Shown here piece by piece: positions 16,912 through 26,047 of a stretch of 64,000 nt of DNA. This stretch comes from Marinicella rhabdoformis (lineage in GTDB: Bacteria; Pseudomonadota; Gammaproteobacteria; Xanthomonadales; Marinicellaceae). The first letter of the stretch is position 1; each line of letters starts with the position of its first letter. The stretch is taken from NCBI RefSeq assembly GCF_009671245.1, contig NZ_VTFS01000007.1:1-64000 (forward strand). The letters run 5' to 3'. The translations under genes were made by a program, and so were the position numbers. A model generated the notes under the pieces. It ran no database searches and had not been told where the DNA came from. It saw only the letters and a list, made by a program, of their open reading frames with translations.

Positions 16912-16946
16912 TAAAAGGGCCTGTATTTAAATACTTATTCAGGCCT
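16912..16946 (-). terminator. terminator of DUF454 copy 2
   Basis: On the minus strand GGCCTG and CAGGCC form a stem around a 16-base A+T-rich loop and are followed by CTTTT. The upstream arm overlaps the last codons of the gene. Confidence 0.65.
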
Positions 16947-17300
16947 GGTTATTATGAAACTTGCGACCAATAACAAAACGCCAGTTTGTGCCCATAAAGC
17001 CCAGTACGACGCACCTAAAAACCAGCTCAATATCGGCATCAATGCCATGGTGGATAATGCCACAACTTTGACCTTCCGCCTGATCTTTCCATGTTGCTGC
17101 CAGTCATTAATCAATGGACCAAATAAACGGTGATTGATCAGCCATTGATGTGCTTTGGTCGATGATTGTGAAAAACAAAAAGCCGCCAAAAGCAAAAACG
17201 GCGTGGTCGGCAATAAAGGCAAAATAACACCAACAACCGCCAAAACCACTGAAATGAACCCCAACAGTAGCCAAAATGGCTTTTTTATTTTATCAAGCAT
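16935..17300 (-). CDS. DUF454 (YbaN) membrane protein, copy 2
   Basis: A 121-residue inner-membrane protein very similar to copy 1 at 13916-14284: VILPLLPTTPFLLLAAFCFSQSS, HQWLINHRLFGPLINDW, RRKVKVVALS, and final TRPE. The two are paralogs from local duplication; the dead copy at 15123-15236 is closer to this one (RRKVK, ALSTMALM). The ATG at 17300 gives the usual family N-terminus (LDKIKKPFWLLLGF). Function unknown. Confidence 0.93.
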   Translation of the reverse strand: MLDKIKKPFWLLLGFISVVLAVVGVILPLLPTTPFLLLAAFCFSQSSTKAHQWLINHRLFGPLINDWQQHGKIRRKVKVVALSTMALMPILSWFLGASYWALWAQTGVLLLVASFIITRPE

Positions 17301-17362
17301 GGGTTTATTTTACACCGTGTACTGACTGATTATTATCCAAACAACAGCGCTCATTTAATGGG

Positions 17363-17575
17363 TTAATAATTGTCAGCTAAAATTTGAAGTGATGTGAAGA
17401 GAAGAGAAGCCGAGCAAACTGTTAGCAGTCCTGCTTTAAAATTTTTCTGGGCATATTGACGAGTAATAACAAAGCATAATGCGATGAGTGATGTGTTTTT
17501 CGATGCCCGAACCAACCAGTGATGCTCACGGTAAGAAATACCAAATTTTTTTGTGGCTAAAACGATGATGCTCAT
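17363..17575 (-). CDS. possible small membrane protein
   Basis: A 70-residue ORF with two weak hydrophobic segments (TSLIALCFVITR and LLTVCSASLLFTSLQIL). It lies alone between DUF454 copy 2 and the hybrid sensor gene, has no clear ribosome-binding site and matches nothing I recognise. It may not be expressed. Confidence 0.3.
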   Translation of the reverse strand: MSIIVLATKKFGISYREHHWLVRASKNTSLIALCFVITRQYAQKNFKAGLLTVCSASLLFTSLQILADNY

Positions 17576-17706
17576 TGTAGTAGTCTAAGTCAGCATATAA
17601 ACGAGTAATATTGATTTTTAAATTCAATTATTTGCCATATTTCTATCTGGGTGGATGGTAAAAGACACCTGATACCAGTGACCAAATCCATAAACCTGAA
17701 TGCTTA

Positions 17707-20700
17707 TCAACTCAATTTAGGTTTGCAAATTTCACTCGGGGTTTTGCCAAAATGTTTTTTAAAAGTGCGTGAAAAATATGCCAAAGAATCAAATCCGGTA
17801 CCATAAGCCACTTCACTGACAGTATATTGTCGTGAGCTCAATAAACTGTGGGCTTGTTGCATTCTAAATTGAGTGATGATTTGTCCGGTACTTTTGTTTA
17901 ATTCTTGTTGGCATTTTCTGTTGAGTGAAGAACGACTCATACCCATCACAGCAGACAGTGACTCCACTGACAAACTGGTATCAGACAATCCAGATAATAT
18001 TTCACCCTTAAGTTTATCAACGAATTCATCGCAGTTTTTTAGTCCCGCAAATTGCTGCGTTAATTCCTGTTTTATGGCTGCTCTGATCTGTTTTCTGCTG
18101 TTGATAATACCCGCTATGCGGACAATCAGTTCTGATGTGTCAAAAGGTTTACTCAAATAGTCATCTGCACCGACCTGTAATCCCTCAACAGTTTCTCTCT
18201 TAGTGGATTTGGCAGTTAATATGATAACCGGTATATTCTGAGTGGATTTATTGTTTTTCAGTTCTTTAACCATTTGCAGCCCATCCATAACAGGCATCAT
18301 CACATCCGAAATAATTAAATCCGGCAAATTCAAGGTAGCCATACTGATACCTTGTTGGCCATTTTCAGCTTCTATAATCCTGTAATAAGTGGACAACCTG
18401 GCAGCAATAAACGCTCTCAACTCCTGGTTATCATCAACAATCAATATGGAGGTAATGTCTTCGCCTGCTTCAGATTCTTTATCGTTCACTTCTGAAATTA
18501 CTGGTGGTAACTTGACTTTATCGGCATCAAAACCTGCTTCAAGGGCAATAGGTTCAACAATTTGTGATGCGTTAAATACACCTTGATCATTGTGCAACCA
18601 CAAAATAAATGCGCAACCTGTGCTTTTATTTATATCCATATTAAGGCATCTATTCTCCGTAAGCTGCGCAGAATGATTGACCAGTTCTACATGACCATGA
18701 TGCAATACAATCAATTCTTTCACCAATGCCAAGCCAATACCTGTACCTGGCTCTGATATTTGTTCAGAGGCTTCATCTTGACTAAACCTTTGGAACAACT
18801 TGTTTTCAAATTCTGGATTAATGCCTCTGCCATTGTCATCAACTTTAATGCCTGTGTATTCACCACTTTTTACCAATGAAACTTCTATGCGGGTTTTATC
18901 ACCACTGTACTTGATGGCATTTGAAATCAGGTTAGAAAGGCATTTATCTATCAAGTCTTTATCAAAATACAACCAGCAAGGCTCATCACTATAAACGGCT
19001 GTCAATTCTTGTTGGTGCTGCTGGGCCCATGGTTGAAATTTTTCAATGGCGCCTAGAATCAAATCAGCAACATCATACCGTGCCACTTTTAGTTGAAACT
19101 GGCCAGATTCCAATCGATTAAGGTCCAATACCTGGCAGACCAGAGATAGCATGGTTTTCGAATTTCTTAATGCCGTCCTGATGGGATGAAGCACGGTATT
19201 GTCCATATCTTTATTGTCATTGAGGAAAGCTTCCAAAGGCGCAATGGTTAAGGTAAGCGGTGTTCTGAACTCATGAGATACATTGGTAAAGAATCGATCT
19301 TTGAGTATTTGTTGTTGCTTAAGTTTATTGGCTTGAGCCTGAACCTCTGCAGTTCTTTGTGAGACTTGTTGTACCAGCTCTTCATTCCTTAACCGCAACC
19401 TTTGAGTGCGCCATTTTTGTGTAATCCATGAGCACAGAACCAGTAGCAACAATCCAATCGATGCATAGATTAACCATGCCGTTTTAGTTAAATACCAAGG
19501 CGGCAATACATGATAATCAATGTGGCTACTGCTGACCCTGTCCCAAGCATCTTTGGCTTGAACTTCAAACTGGTACTCCCCACCTTTTAACAAGGTAAAA
19601 TCTTTACTGTTTTCTGCTGACCATTTTGAAAATTTGTCAACACCACTACCCAACAAACGATGTCGGTAAAGCACTTGATTGCCATCTTTTGCGTTAGATA
19701 TACTGTTATCCGCCATGGCAAATTGAATGCGAATAGAATTGTTATCCTGAGTTAATTCCGTTAAATGCGGAGTACCTAAACCACCGTAGATTTGTTCCTC
19801 TGTATCCAAATTTATTATTTGACGAATATTCAACTTACCCTGAGGTGGGATGGATTTAATTAAGTCCGTATTGCTGCGAAATATATTGCCATTGGCCATA
19901 CTGAACCACAGGACGTTTTCAGCAGTTTTAATAAAGTCTTTATAACCTGAATCCGGAAAATATTTAAACAGATGCTCATGGGTTTGCCACTGATTATTTT
20001 GATCCAAGCTGGCATAACCTGTGTGTGCAGCAATTCGATACCACAGCATTTGTTGCTGATCCTCGTACACACGATAAACATCTTTATTTGGACTGTGAAA
20101 AATATCTGGTAAAGTTTCAATAAACTGCAATTCAGGTTGGCGGCCTTGTTGGTAATCCATCAAACCATCATTAGTCCCAAATACCATCCCTTGAGAAATA
20201 ACAAAGGGCACTACATTATTTTTACCTAAACCATCGTTACCATCAAATTCAGTGATTATATTGGCACGAGTGTCATCCTGAGCATGCTCAATTTTATACA
20301 ACGCCTGAGTGGCAGTGCCGACCCAAACAATACCTTCATCAATGGCCATAAAATGTAAGTCGTTATCAGTACCAGGTATTTTATCTACCTGCCATTGATT
20401 GTTGTTATAGTGAATTCTAAATAAACCTTCAGCAGACGAAGCAAACAACGTATCTGTAGCCTCATCAATCGCGAGGTGTTTGGCAAATTGTGTTTCTAGC
20501 AATTGAGTTTTATTGGCATATCCACCACCTTCAGTATTAAGCAAAGCAAAAACCCCACCTGTTCCTGAAAAAAGCAAATGACCTTTATACTCAATGGTAT
20601 CCCAAATATTATTTTTGTGGTCTGTAACAGGTATGAAAGAAGCTGGATTAACGGCTGAAGCACCGATTTGTAATTCATAAACACCCTCACCAAAGGTAAT

Positions 20701-21693
20701 CACCCGATTATTTATCAGGCTGATACCTTCACTCAAATTCGATTTGTCTTCTGTCTCATAACGACTGAAGCGGTGTGGAGGCACCATTTTAATGATATTA
20801 GGAACACCTGAAATCCAGATATTCTGTTGAAAATCTTCCATCACCGATAACAGTGTATTGGTGCCAAGTCCATGCTCCTGTCTATAGTGTTTGACCAATT
20901 TAAACTCAGGGCTAACGATGAATAAACCATGAAATAAAGAGGTCAAATAATAATACCCATCACTGGCTTGAAAAGCATTAAAGACATTGACTTCATCTGG
21001 CAGATATTGTGGTTCTAACCTTTGAACAACCTGATTATCAATGATTTCGTAAATACCATTTATTGCGGTAAACAAGACCAAGTTGCCCTGCGGATTTCTG
21101 AGTACTTTTCTCAGTGATATTTTTTCATCCAACTGAATGCCCGTTTTCTTGATTTCAATATCGGGCTGAACGTTAATGGTGTATAAATGCGGGTCAGAAG
21201 TGGTTTTAAAATAGAAAACATCATCAACATTGAATATTCTATGCGAACCAAACAACGTATCAATCTTGTGTATTTTCACCCCATCCCAAAACATCAATGA
21301 TTGGCTGGTTAAAAACATTACACCATGTTTGTTTGAAGCCACTGACCAAACTTCACCAAACTGTTTTTCGGCAGAAGGCCAGTCACTCAATAAAGACTGG
21401 TAAACTAAACTACCCGATTCGTTGGCATGATAGTAAGCTATGTCATTATTAGTACCCACATAAATCCGTTCATCAGTCCAAATAGATACCGCACGAATGC
21501 GTGACTTAAACGGTGTATGATACATCCGCCATTGTTCACCATCCCACTCATTTAACCCGGTACCTGATCCGTTATAAATCAGACCATTTTTAGTTTGTGC
21601 AAGCCACCAGTTTTGATTCGCCCCTTTATGAACAAAAGAGTCATAAACCTCCACCACAGGTAAACCAATCTCAGCATAGTTTTCGGCTTGCAA
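17707..21693 (-). CDS. hybrid sensor kinase/response regulator with AraC output
   Basis: A giant single-chain signalling protein of at least 1328 residues. The N-terminal ~650 residues are beta-propeller repeats of the Reg_prop type (WDGEQWRMY, GLNEWDG, NLSEGISLINN, GTNDGLMDYQQG). Next come a Y_Y_Y-like domain and one membrane helix (about 735-760). The kinase has its phosphorylated His in NVSHEFRTPL near 806 and an ATPase domain (NLISNAIKYSG, DDNGRGI, GTGIGLAL). A receiver has its Asp in LIISDVMMPVMDG near 1129, and an AraC helix-turn-helix ends the chain. Periplasmic sensing and direct DNA binding are expected; in other bacteria this architecture senses sugars. Translation is annotated from TTG at 21693, but a signal-peptide-like segment continues upstream without any ATG, GTG or TTG. 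Confidence 0.93.
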   Translation of the reverse strand: MQAENYAEIGLPVVEVYDSFVHKGANQNWWLAQTKNGLIYNGSGTGLNEWDGEQWRMYHTPFKSRIRAVSIWTDERIYVGTNNDIAYYHANESGSLVYQSLLSDWPSAEKQFGEVWSVASNKHGVMFLTSQSLMFWDGVKIHKIDTLFGSHRIFNVDDVFYFKTTSDPHLYTINVQPDIEIKKTGIQLDEKISLRKVLRNPQGNLVLFTAINGIYEIIDNQVVQRLEPQYLPDEVNVFNAFQASDGYYYLTSLFHGLFIVSPEFKLVKHYRQEHGLGTNTLLSVMEDFQQNIWISGVPNIIKMVPPHRFSRYETEDKSNLSEGISLINNRVITFGEGVYELQIGASAVNPASFIPVTDHKNNIWDTIEYKGHLLFSGTGGVFALLNTEGGGYANKTQLLETQFAKHLAIDEATDTLFASSAEGLFRIHYNNNQWQVDKIPGTDNDLHFMAIDEGIVWVGTATQALYKIEHAQDDTRANIITEFDGNDGLGKNNVVPFVISQGMVFGTNDGLMDYQQGRQPELQFIETLPDIFHSPNKDVYRVYEDQQQMLWYRIAAHTGYASLDQNNQWQTHEHLFKYFPDSGYKDFIKTAENVLWFSMANGNIFRSNTDLIKSIPPQGKLNIRQIINLDTEEQIYGGLGTPHLTELTQDNNSIRIQFAMADNSISNAKDGNQVLYRHRLLGSGVDKFSKWSAENSKDFTLLKGGEYQFEVQAKDAWDRVSSSHIDYHVLPPWYLTKTAWLIYASIGLLLLVLCSWITQKWRTQRLRLRNEELVQQVSQRTAEVQAQANKLKQQQILKDRFFTNVSHEFRTPLTLTIAPLEAFLNDNKDMDNTVLHPIRTALRNSKTMLSLVCQVLDLNRLESGQFQLKVARYDVADLILGAIEKFQPWAQQHQQELTAVYSDEPCWLYFDKDLIDKCLSNLISNAIKYSGDKTRIEVSLVKSGEYTGIKVDDNGRGINPEFENKLFQRFSQDEASEQISEPGTGIGLALVKELIVLHHGHVELVNHSAQLTENRCLNMDINKSTGCAFILWLHNDQGVFNASQIVEPIALEAGFDADKVKLPPVISEVNDKESEAGEDITSILIVDDNQELRAFIAARLSTYYRIIEAENGQQGISMATLNLPDLIISDVMMPVMDGLQMVKELKNNKSTQNIPVIILTAKSTKRETVEGLQVGADDYLSKPFDTSELIVRIAGIINSRKQIRAAIKQELTQQFAGLKNCDEFVDKLKGEILSGLSDTSLSVESLSAVMGMSRSSLNRKCQQELNKSTGQIITQFRMQQAHSLLSSRQYTVSEVAYGTGFDSLAYFSRTFKKHFGKTPSEICKPKLS

Positions 21694-21940
21694 CTGGGCA
21701 GTGTAAAAAACAATCAGGAACAGGATGTAATTGATAGTGAAGTCGGTTTTTTTAAAGCACTTTCAGTATATATGATTTTGTTTCAGCGAGAAAAATGTTT
21801 TTCACACAAAACTTAGTTAACAAATTGAAAAAAACATTAAGCGCTCAAAATGACAAACAATTGCTCTTATATTGCTAACTTTTAAGTCTCGTCACTTGCT
21901 GTAATACCCCTCACTATTAAACTATATTTTGAGGATCCTC
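21694..21940. promoter_or_regulatory. divergent upstream region
   Basis: Spacer between the hybrid regulator and the repeat protein. The first ~70 bases continue the regulator's frame as a hydrophobic segment (FTINYILFLIVFYTAQLQA) up to a stop at 21763-21765. The rest is A+T-rich and should hold promoters for both genes; I could not place them firmly. It is the natural target for the AraC output domain. Confidence 0.45.
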
Positions 21941-23362
21941 ATGAAAAAACACCATCTACTACTAATGTTTACCTTACATGCGGCAGCGAGCCAAGCTTCA
22001 GCAAGTGGGAAGGGCCTCATTGAGTTTTTGCCCAACACCCCAGCCACTGCGAGTGATGTTAATGCCAACTTTGCTCTATTGGAATCAAGACTCAACGATT
22101 TAGAAGCAGCACAAATTGTTACCAATCAAACCATAGCAACACTAACAAATGAACTAGACACTGCCATCCAAACCATCTCTACGCTTGAAAGCAGCCTCCA
22201 TGCTGTGGCCAGCAATTCTGTGTTGTCATTAGATGGTTATTTATTCCTGAGTACATTTAATGGCATAGATACGGCTGTTTTCGATGCCATCAATGTGCAA
22301 ATTATCAACGGCACCGGCCAAACTGATCAAAAAAACCAATTGGGCAATTTAATCATAGGCTATAACGAAAATTTAAATATTACAGACTTCTTTTGTGACA
22401 TCCCATCACTCACAGATGAAACGGCTTGCGTCGGCGAAGGAGGCATTTGGGCGACAAGCAGCATTGCTGGCTCTCATAATTTAATCCTCGGAAAGGACAA
22501 TTCTTTTGATGACAATGGTGCCATTATTGCAGGTCAATCAAATACCTCAAACAGTAATTTTGCTTCTGTTTTAGGTGGGCGGTTTAATTACGCCACGGGC
22601 ACAAATTCAATCATATCTGGCGGTATGCTTAACACGGCGTCAGGAGCTAATTCATCTGTCAGTGGCGGCTCATTTAATACGGCATCTGGATCAGTTTCAT
22701 CAGTAAGTGGCGGCTCAACTAATATAGCTTCAGGTAATGCTTCATCTATTAGCGGTGGTCTGGATAACACAGCTTCTGGCACCCAATCATCTGTCAGTGG
22801 CGGTGAGGGAAACACGGCACATGGGGCTGCCTCTTCTGTGAGCGCGGGTCAGTACAATAACGCTACAGCCAATTTCTCATCCATAAGCGGTGGCGAAAAT
22901 AATACAGCATCAGGTGCTCTTTCAGTAGTCAGTGGAGGCTCAAGTAATACAGCATCTGAACCTCATTCATCTGTAAATGGTGGCCAAAACAATCAGGCTT
23001 CAGGAAATTATTCATTTGTAGGTGGAGGGTGGAACAACGCTGCATCTGGAAATTTTTCATCCATCAGTGGCGGCTGGACTAACAATGCAACTGGAACTTA
23101 TTCTTCCATAAGTGGCGGTGGTGATAACCAAGCACTGGCAAGTAAAGCCTCAATCAGCGGCGGCTTCTTTAATTTTGCTAGAGGAGAAAATTCATCAGTC
23201 TGTGGTGGTACTTTAAATAATGCTGCAGGAATAAACTCATCTGTCAATGGAGGCAAAAGTAATAATGCAAAAGGAAATAACTCAACTGTCAGTGGCGGAT
23301 TGACAAGAACTGCTAACAATGTTGATGACTGGGCAGCTGGTTCATTATATCAAAATCATTAA
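21941..23362 (+). CDS. secreted protein with YadA-head-like 15-residue repeats
   Basis: A 473-residue exported protein. The ATG at 21941 has GAGG upstream and opens a signal peptide (MKKHHLLLMFTLHAAASQASA). Residues about 45-90 form a coiled coil (NFALLESRLNDLEAAQ, ATLTNELDTAIQTISTLES). From about residue 201 there are 17 uninterrupted 15-residue repeats with consensus NTASGxxSSVSGGxx, resembling the trimeric beta-roll of YadA-type heads (Hep_Hag). It ends with DDWAAGSLYQNH, and there is no membrane-anchor barrel, so it is not a classical trimeric autotransporter. A surface or matrix fibre is likely. The small secreted gene downstream starts 10 bases later. Confidence 0.9.
   Translation: MKKHHLLLMFTLHAAASQASASGKGLIEFLPNTPATASDVNANFALLESRLNDLEAAQIVTNQTIATLTNELDTAIQTISTLESSLHAVASNSVLSLDGYLFLSTFNGIDTAVFDAINVQIINGTGQTDQKNQLGNLIIGYNENLNITDFFCDIPSLTDETACVGEGGIWATSSIAGSHNLILGKDNSFDDNGAIIAGQSNTSNSNFASVLGGRFNYATGTNSIISGGMLNTASGANSSVSGGSFNTASGSVSSVSGGSTNIASGNASSISGGLDNTASGTQSSVSGGEGNTAHGAASSVSAGQYNNATANFSSISGGENNTASGALSVVSGGSSNTASEPHSSVNGGQNNQASGNYSFVGGGWNNAASGNFSSISGGWTNNATGTYSSISGGGDNQALASKASISGGFFNFARGENSSVCGGTLNNAAGINSSVNGGKSNNAKGNNSTVSGGLTRTANNVDDWAAGSLYQNH
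22541..23305 (+). repeat. 17 tandem 45-bp coding repeats
   Basis: Seventeen consecutive 45-bp units without any length change encode the 15-residue repeats of the surface protein. They differ in sequence but keep ASG and SGG triplets at fixed places. One unit (number 15) has Cys in place of Ser (SSVCGG). Confidence 0.95.
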
Positions 23363-23372
23363 GGAGCTATAC

Positions 23373-23768
23373 ATGAAAAAATTATTGTTTCTATGCCTTT
23401 TTTCAACGCAATTGTATGCTACAGATTTGATATATAAATCAAGTTTTGAAGCCAACGCTCTGGTTGCAGGTACTGCCAGTGGAGTATTAAACACAGGGCT
23501 TACATTGGAACTCTCGGTAAATAACCAAACAGAACTGCTAAGTATTGATGATAACGGTGGTTTTGTGTTTGCTACAAATGTGGGATTTGGCAGTCATTGG
23601 GCGGTAACCATAATCAATCTACCTAACATCCCACAGCAGCAAAGCTGCGAGGTCAGTAACAACGAAGGTGTGATATCCCCAGGTGGCGCCAGCACTTTGC
23701 AAGTGATATGCGACGACACTTCATGGAACTGGAATCAAATGAATTGGAACAACGGTGGTTGGCAATAG
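23373..23768 (+). CDS. small secreted protein with one 80-residue repeat unit
   Basis: A 131-residue protein. The ATG at 23373 has a perfect AAGGAG overlapping the stop of the previous gene; a longer frame from 23319 is not needed. The signal peptide (MKKLLFLCLFSTQLYA) is followed at once by TDLIYKSSFE, the same I[FY]-x3-F[DE] motif found at the C-termini of two other proteins in the window. The body is one copy of the repeat seen at 1-759: GVLNTGLTLEL, NGGFVFAT, PNIPQQQSCEV, LQVIC. The tail is rich in Trp and Asn (WNWNQMNWNNGGW). Extracellular; function unknown. Confidence 0.85.
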   Translation: MKKLLFLCLFSTQLYATDLIYKSSFEANALVAGTASGVLNTGLTLELSVNNQTELLSIDDNGGFVFATNVGFGSHWAVTIINLPNIPQQQSCEVSNNEGVISPGGASTLQVICDDTSWNWNQMNWNNGGWQ

Positions 23769-23814
23769 TCAACTGAAAACACCTTAATGTACTTGCTGCG
23801 TAAGATGGTATTTC

Positions 23815-23848
23815 AAACAACACGCTTGCCTTCGCTGGTGTGTTGTTT
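23815..23848 (+). terminator. hairpin after small secreted gene
   Basis: AAACAACAC and GTGTTGTTT form a perfect 9-bp stem around a 16-base loop. The stem itself ends in TTT but no longer T run follows, so termination is plausible rather than certain. Confidence 0.45.
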
Positions 23849-23949
23849 ATGATCTGAAAGTAAGTACCATTATTACTTCCGTCATTCCCTTGCTGAAGAA
23901 TATCCGACTTTAGGTCTATCTTTGCTGCACGAATGTGCTTTTCAATCGT

Positions 23950-23969
23950 ACTCCCACTTACGCGGGAGT
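23950..23969. repeat. short dispersed-type palindrome
   Basis: ACTCCC and GGGAGT are inverted arms around CTTAC-containing sequence, followed by GACG. With its GTCATTCCC-like flank it resembles the GTCATTCCCG-type intergenic repeats of proteobacteria. It sits directly after glyS. Confidence 0.4.
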
Positions 23970-23982
23970 GACGATTTAAAGT

Positions 23983-26046
23983 TTACTTAACCAGCAATGA
24001 AATCTGCGCCACTTGGTTGAACAGCGATTGCATGGCTTGAAGTAAAGCCAGGCGGTTGTTTTTTACTGCTTCGTTATCGGCATTAACCATCACGTGTTCA
24101 AAGAACTCAGCCACAGGTTCGGCCAATGAAGCCATCTGCTGTAAACACTGACTGTAGGCTTTTTGGTCGAATAAGGGCGCCACTTGATCTTGGACTTCGC
24201 TTAATGCCGCGAACAGGGCTTTTTCTTGGTCTGCTTCAAACAAACCGACATCAATCGCTGAAGCTTCAGTGATTTCTGCTTTGGCCAAGATGTTGTTGAT
24301 GCGCTTGTTAGATTCAATCAAACTGCCTGCTTCAGCTGCTTTTTTGAATGACTGACAGGCTTCAATGCGTGCATCGATGTCTGGTAAGTTGTCACTGTCG
24401 GTGGCCAAAACCGCTTCAACCACATCGTATGCAATGCCGTTGTCTTTATATTGCTGCTTCAAGCGTTGTTGGATGAATTGATTCACCGTTTCTTCGGCAT
24501 CAGCAGTGTCTTCAACCGGCATGAATGACATCATTTGTTTGACCATTTCAGGCACTGAAACATTGATGGCTTTTTGTTGCAAAATTGCCAGCACACTCAA
24601 AGCCGCACGACGTAAGGCAAAGGGATCTTTTGAACCTGATGGCTTTTTGCCGACAGCGAAGATACCACACAAGGTGTCCATCTTATCCGCCATAGAGACT
24701 GCTTGTCCTAAAGCAATTTCAGGAAGCGCATCGCCTACAAATTTAGGCAAATATTGGTCACGGATGGCTTTCGCCACATCAACAGACTCACCTTGGGCTG
24801 CGGCATAATAGCCGCCCATCAAGCCTTGTAAATCTGGAAACTCGTCAACCATGTCTGACATCAAATCTGATTTCAACAGTTCAGCAGCTCGGTCACCTTC
24901 AGCGGCATCAAAATTCATCTGAGGCGCCAACCAGTTCAATAGCTTGGCAATCCGAACAGTTTTATCAGCAATGGTGCCCAATGTTTTTTCGAACACCATC
25001 TTTTCAAGCAAAGGCGTGTTGTCCGATAATGGACGTGCTTTGTCTTTTTCCCAGAAAAAACGGGCATCGGCCAATCTGGGCGTGATGACTTTTTCAAAGC
25101 CTTTTTTCACAGCTGCTGGGTTTTTTGAATCTATGTTCGCCAGTGCGATGAAATGGGGCATCAACTGCCCTTCACTGTTTTCTATGGCGAAGTATTTTTG
25201 GTGCTTTTCCATCGACGAAATCAAAGCTTCGCGCGGCACCGATAAAAAGTCAGTTGAGAAATCGCCCAATACGGCCACAGGTTTTTCTGTGATGCTGGCG
25301 ACTTCTTGTAACAAAGCGCTACCAATCAAAGCCGTGCCATTGACGCTTTCTGCCGCATCATTGACTTGCTGAGTGATCAAAGCTTCACGTTCTAAATGAT
25401 CAACCATGATTTGCGCTTCTTGCAATACCGAAACATAATCAAGCACCGTTGGGATTTTGACCCAAGTGTTGTTATGAAAACGGTGTCCGCGGGTTTGTTG
25501 ACCAGATTGGACATCAAACAGATTCATGTTCAAAACTGTTTCGCCATTCATCAATACCATCCAATGAACCGGACGGATAAAGGCAAAATCATTGTTACCC
25601 CAACGCATCGGTTTAGGGATAGGCAGTTGCTTAATTGCTTGTGTAATAACAGCTGGCAACACGTCATTGATGTGCTGGCCTTTTTCAGTGACTTGGTAAC
25701 TGAGGTATTCGCCTTTGTCTGTCATGACTTTTTGTAAGTCACTGACATCAACACCAACAGATCGGGCAAAGCCCATGGCGGCTGGTTTGGCGTTGCCTTC
25801 ATCATCAAAAGCAGCAGCTACTGCAGGGCCTCGTTTTTCTGTTGTGCTGTCTTCTAACTGCTCACTGGCATCACGCAAGATAAATGCCAACCTTCTGGGT
25901 GATGCATACCAACGTGAATCTTCAGCAAAGGCAAATCCTTGTTCTGTTAATTGTTTACAAACGCCATCGAATAAGGCTTTTGATAAACCGTACAAGGCTT
26001 TTGGAGGTAATTCTTCACAACCCAGTTCAAATAATATATCAGCCAT
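23983..26046 (-). CDS. glyS: glycyl-tRNA synthetase beta subunit
   Basis: A 687-residue subunit of the alpha2-beta2 type glycyl-tRNA synthetase, which charges tRNA-Gly. The N-terminus ADILFELGCEELPPKAL is diagnostic. KRGPAVAAAFD, MRWG, DARFFWEKDK and GKKPSGSKDPFALRRAALS follow in the usual order, with a DALR-like anticodon domain at the end. Length is normal for the family. It begins 1 base after glyQ and shares its promoter. A dead copy of its last 105 bases lies at 15971-16075. Confidence 0.98.
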   Translation of the reverse strand: MADILFELGCEELPPKALYGLSKALFDGVCKQLTEQGFAFAEDSRWYASPRRLAFILRDASEQLEDSTTEKRGPAVAAAFDDEGNAKPAAMGFARSVGVDVSDLQKVMTDKGEYLSYQVTEKGQHINDVLPAVITQAIKQLPIPKPMRWGNNDFAFIRPVHWMVLMNGETVLNMNLFDVQSGQQTRGHRFHNNTWVKIPTVLDYVSVLQEAQIMVDHLEREALITQQVNDAAESVNGTALIGSALLQEVASITEKPVAVLGDFSTDFLSVPREALISSMEKHQKYFAIENSEGQLMPHFIALANIDSKNPAAVKKGFEKVITPRLADARFFWEKDKARPLSDNTPLLEKMVFEKTLGTIADKTVRIAKLLNWLAPQMNFDAAEGDRAAELLKSDLMSDMVDEFPDLQGLMGGYYAAAQGESVDVAKAIRDQYLPKFVGDALPEIALGQAVSMADKMDTLCGIFAVGKKPSGSKDPFALRRAALSVLAILQQKAINVSVPEMVKQMMSFMPVEDTADAEETVNQFIQQRLKQQYKDNGIAYDVVEAVLATDSDNLPDIDARIEACQSFKKAAEAGSLIESNKRINNILAKAEITEASAIDVGLFEADQEKALFAALSEVQDQVAPLFDQKAYSQCLQQMASLAEPVAEFFEHVMVNADNEAVKNNRLALLQAMQSLFNQVAQISLLVK

Positions 26047-26047
26047 G

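Noticed and set aside
22541-23305. Regular 45-bp repeats as a CRISPR array
   Set aside because: The units are contiguous and coding, with no alternating unique spacers; they encode a 15-residue protein repeat.
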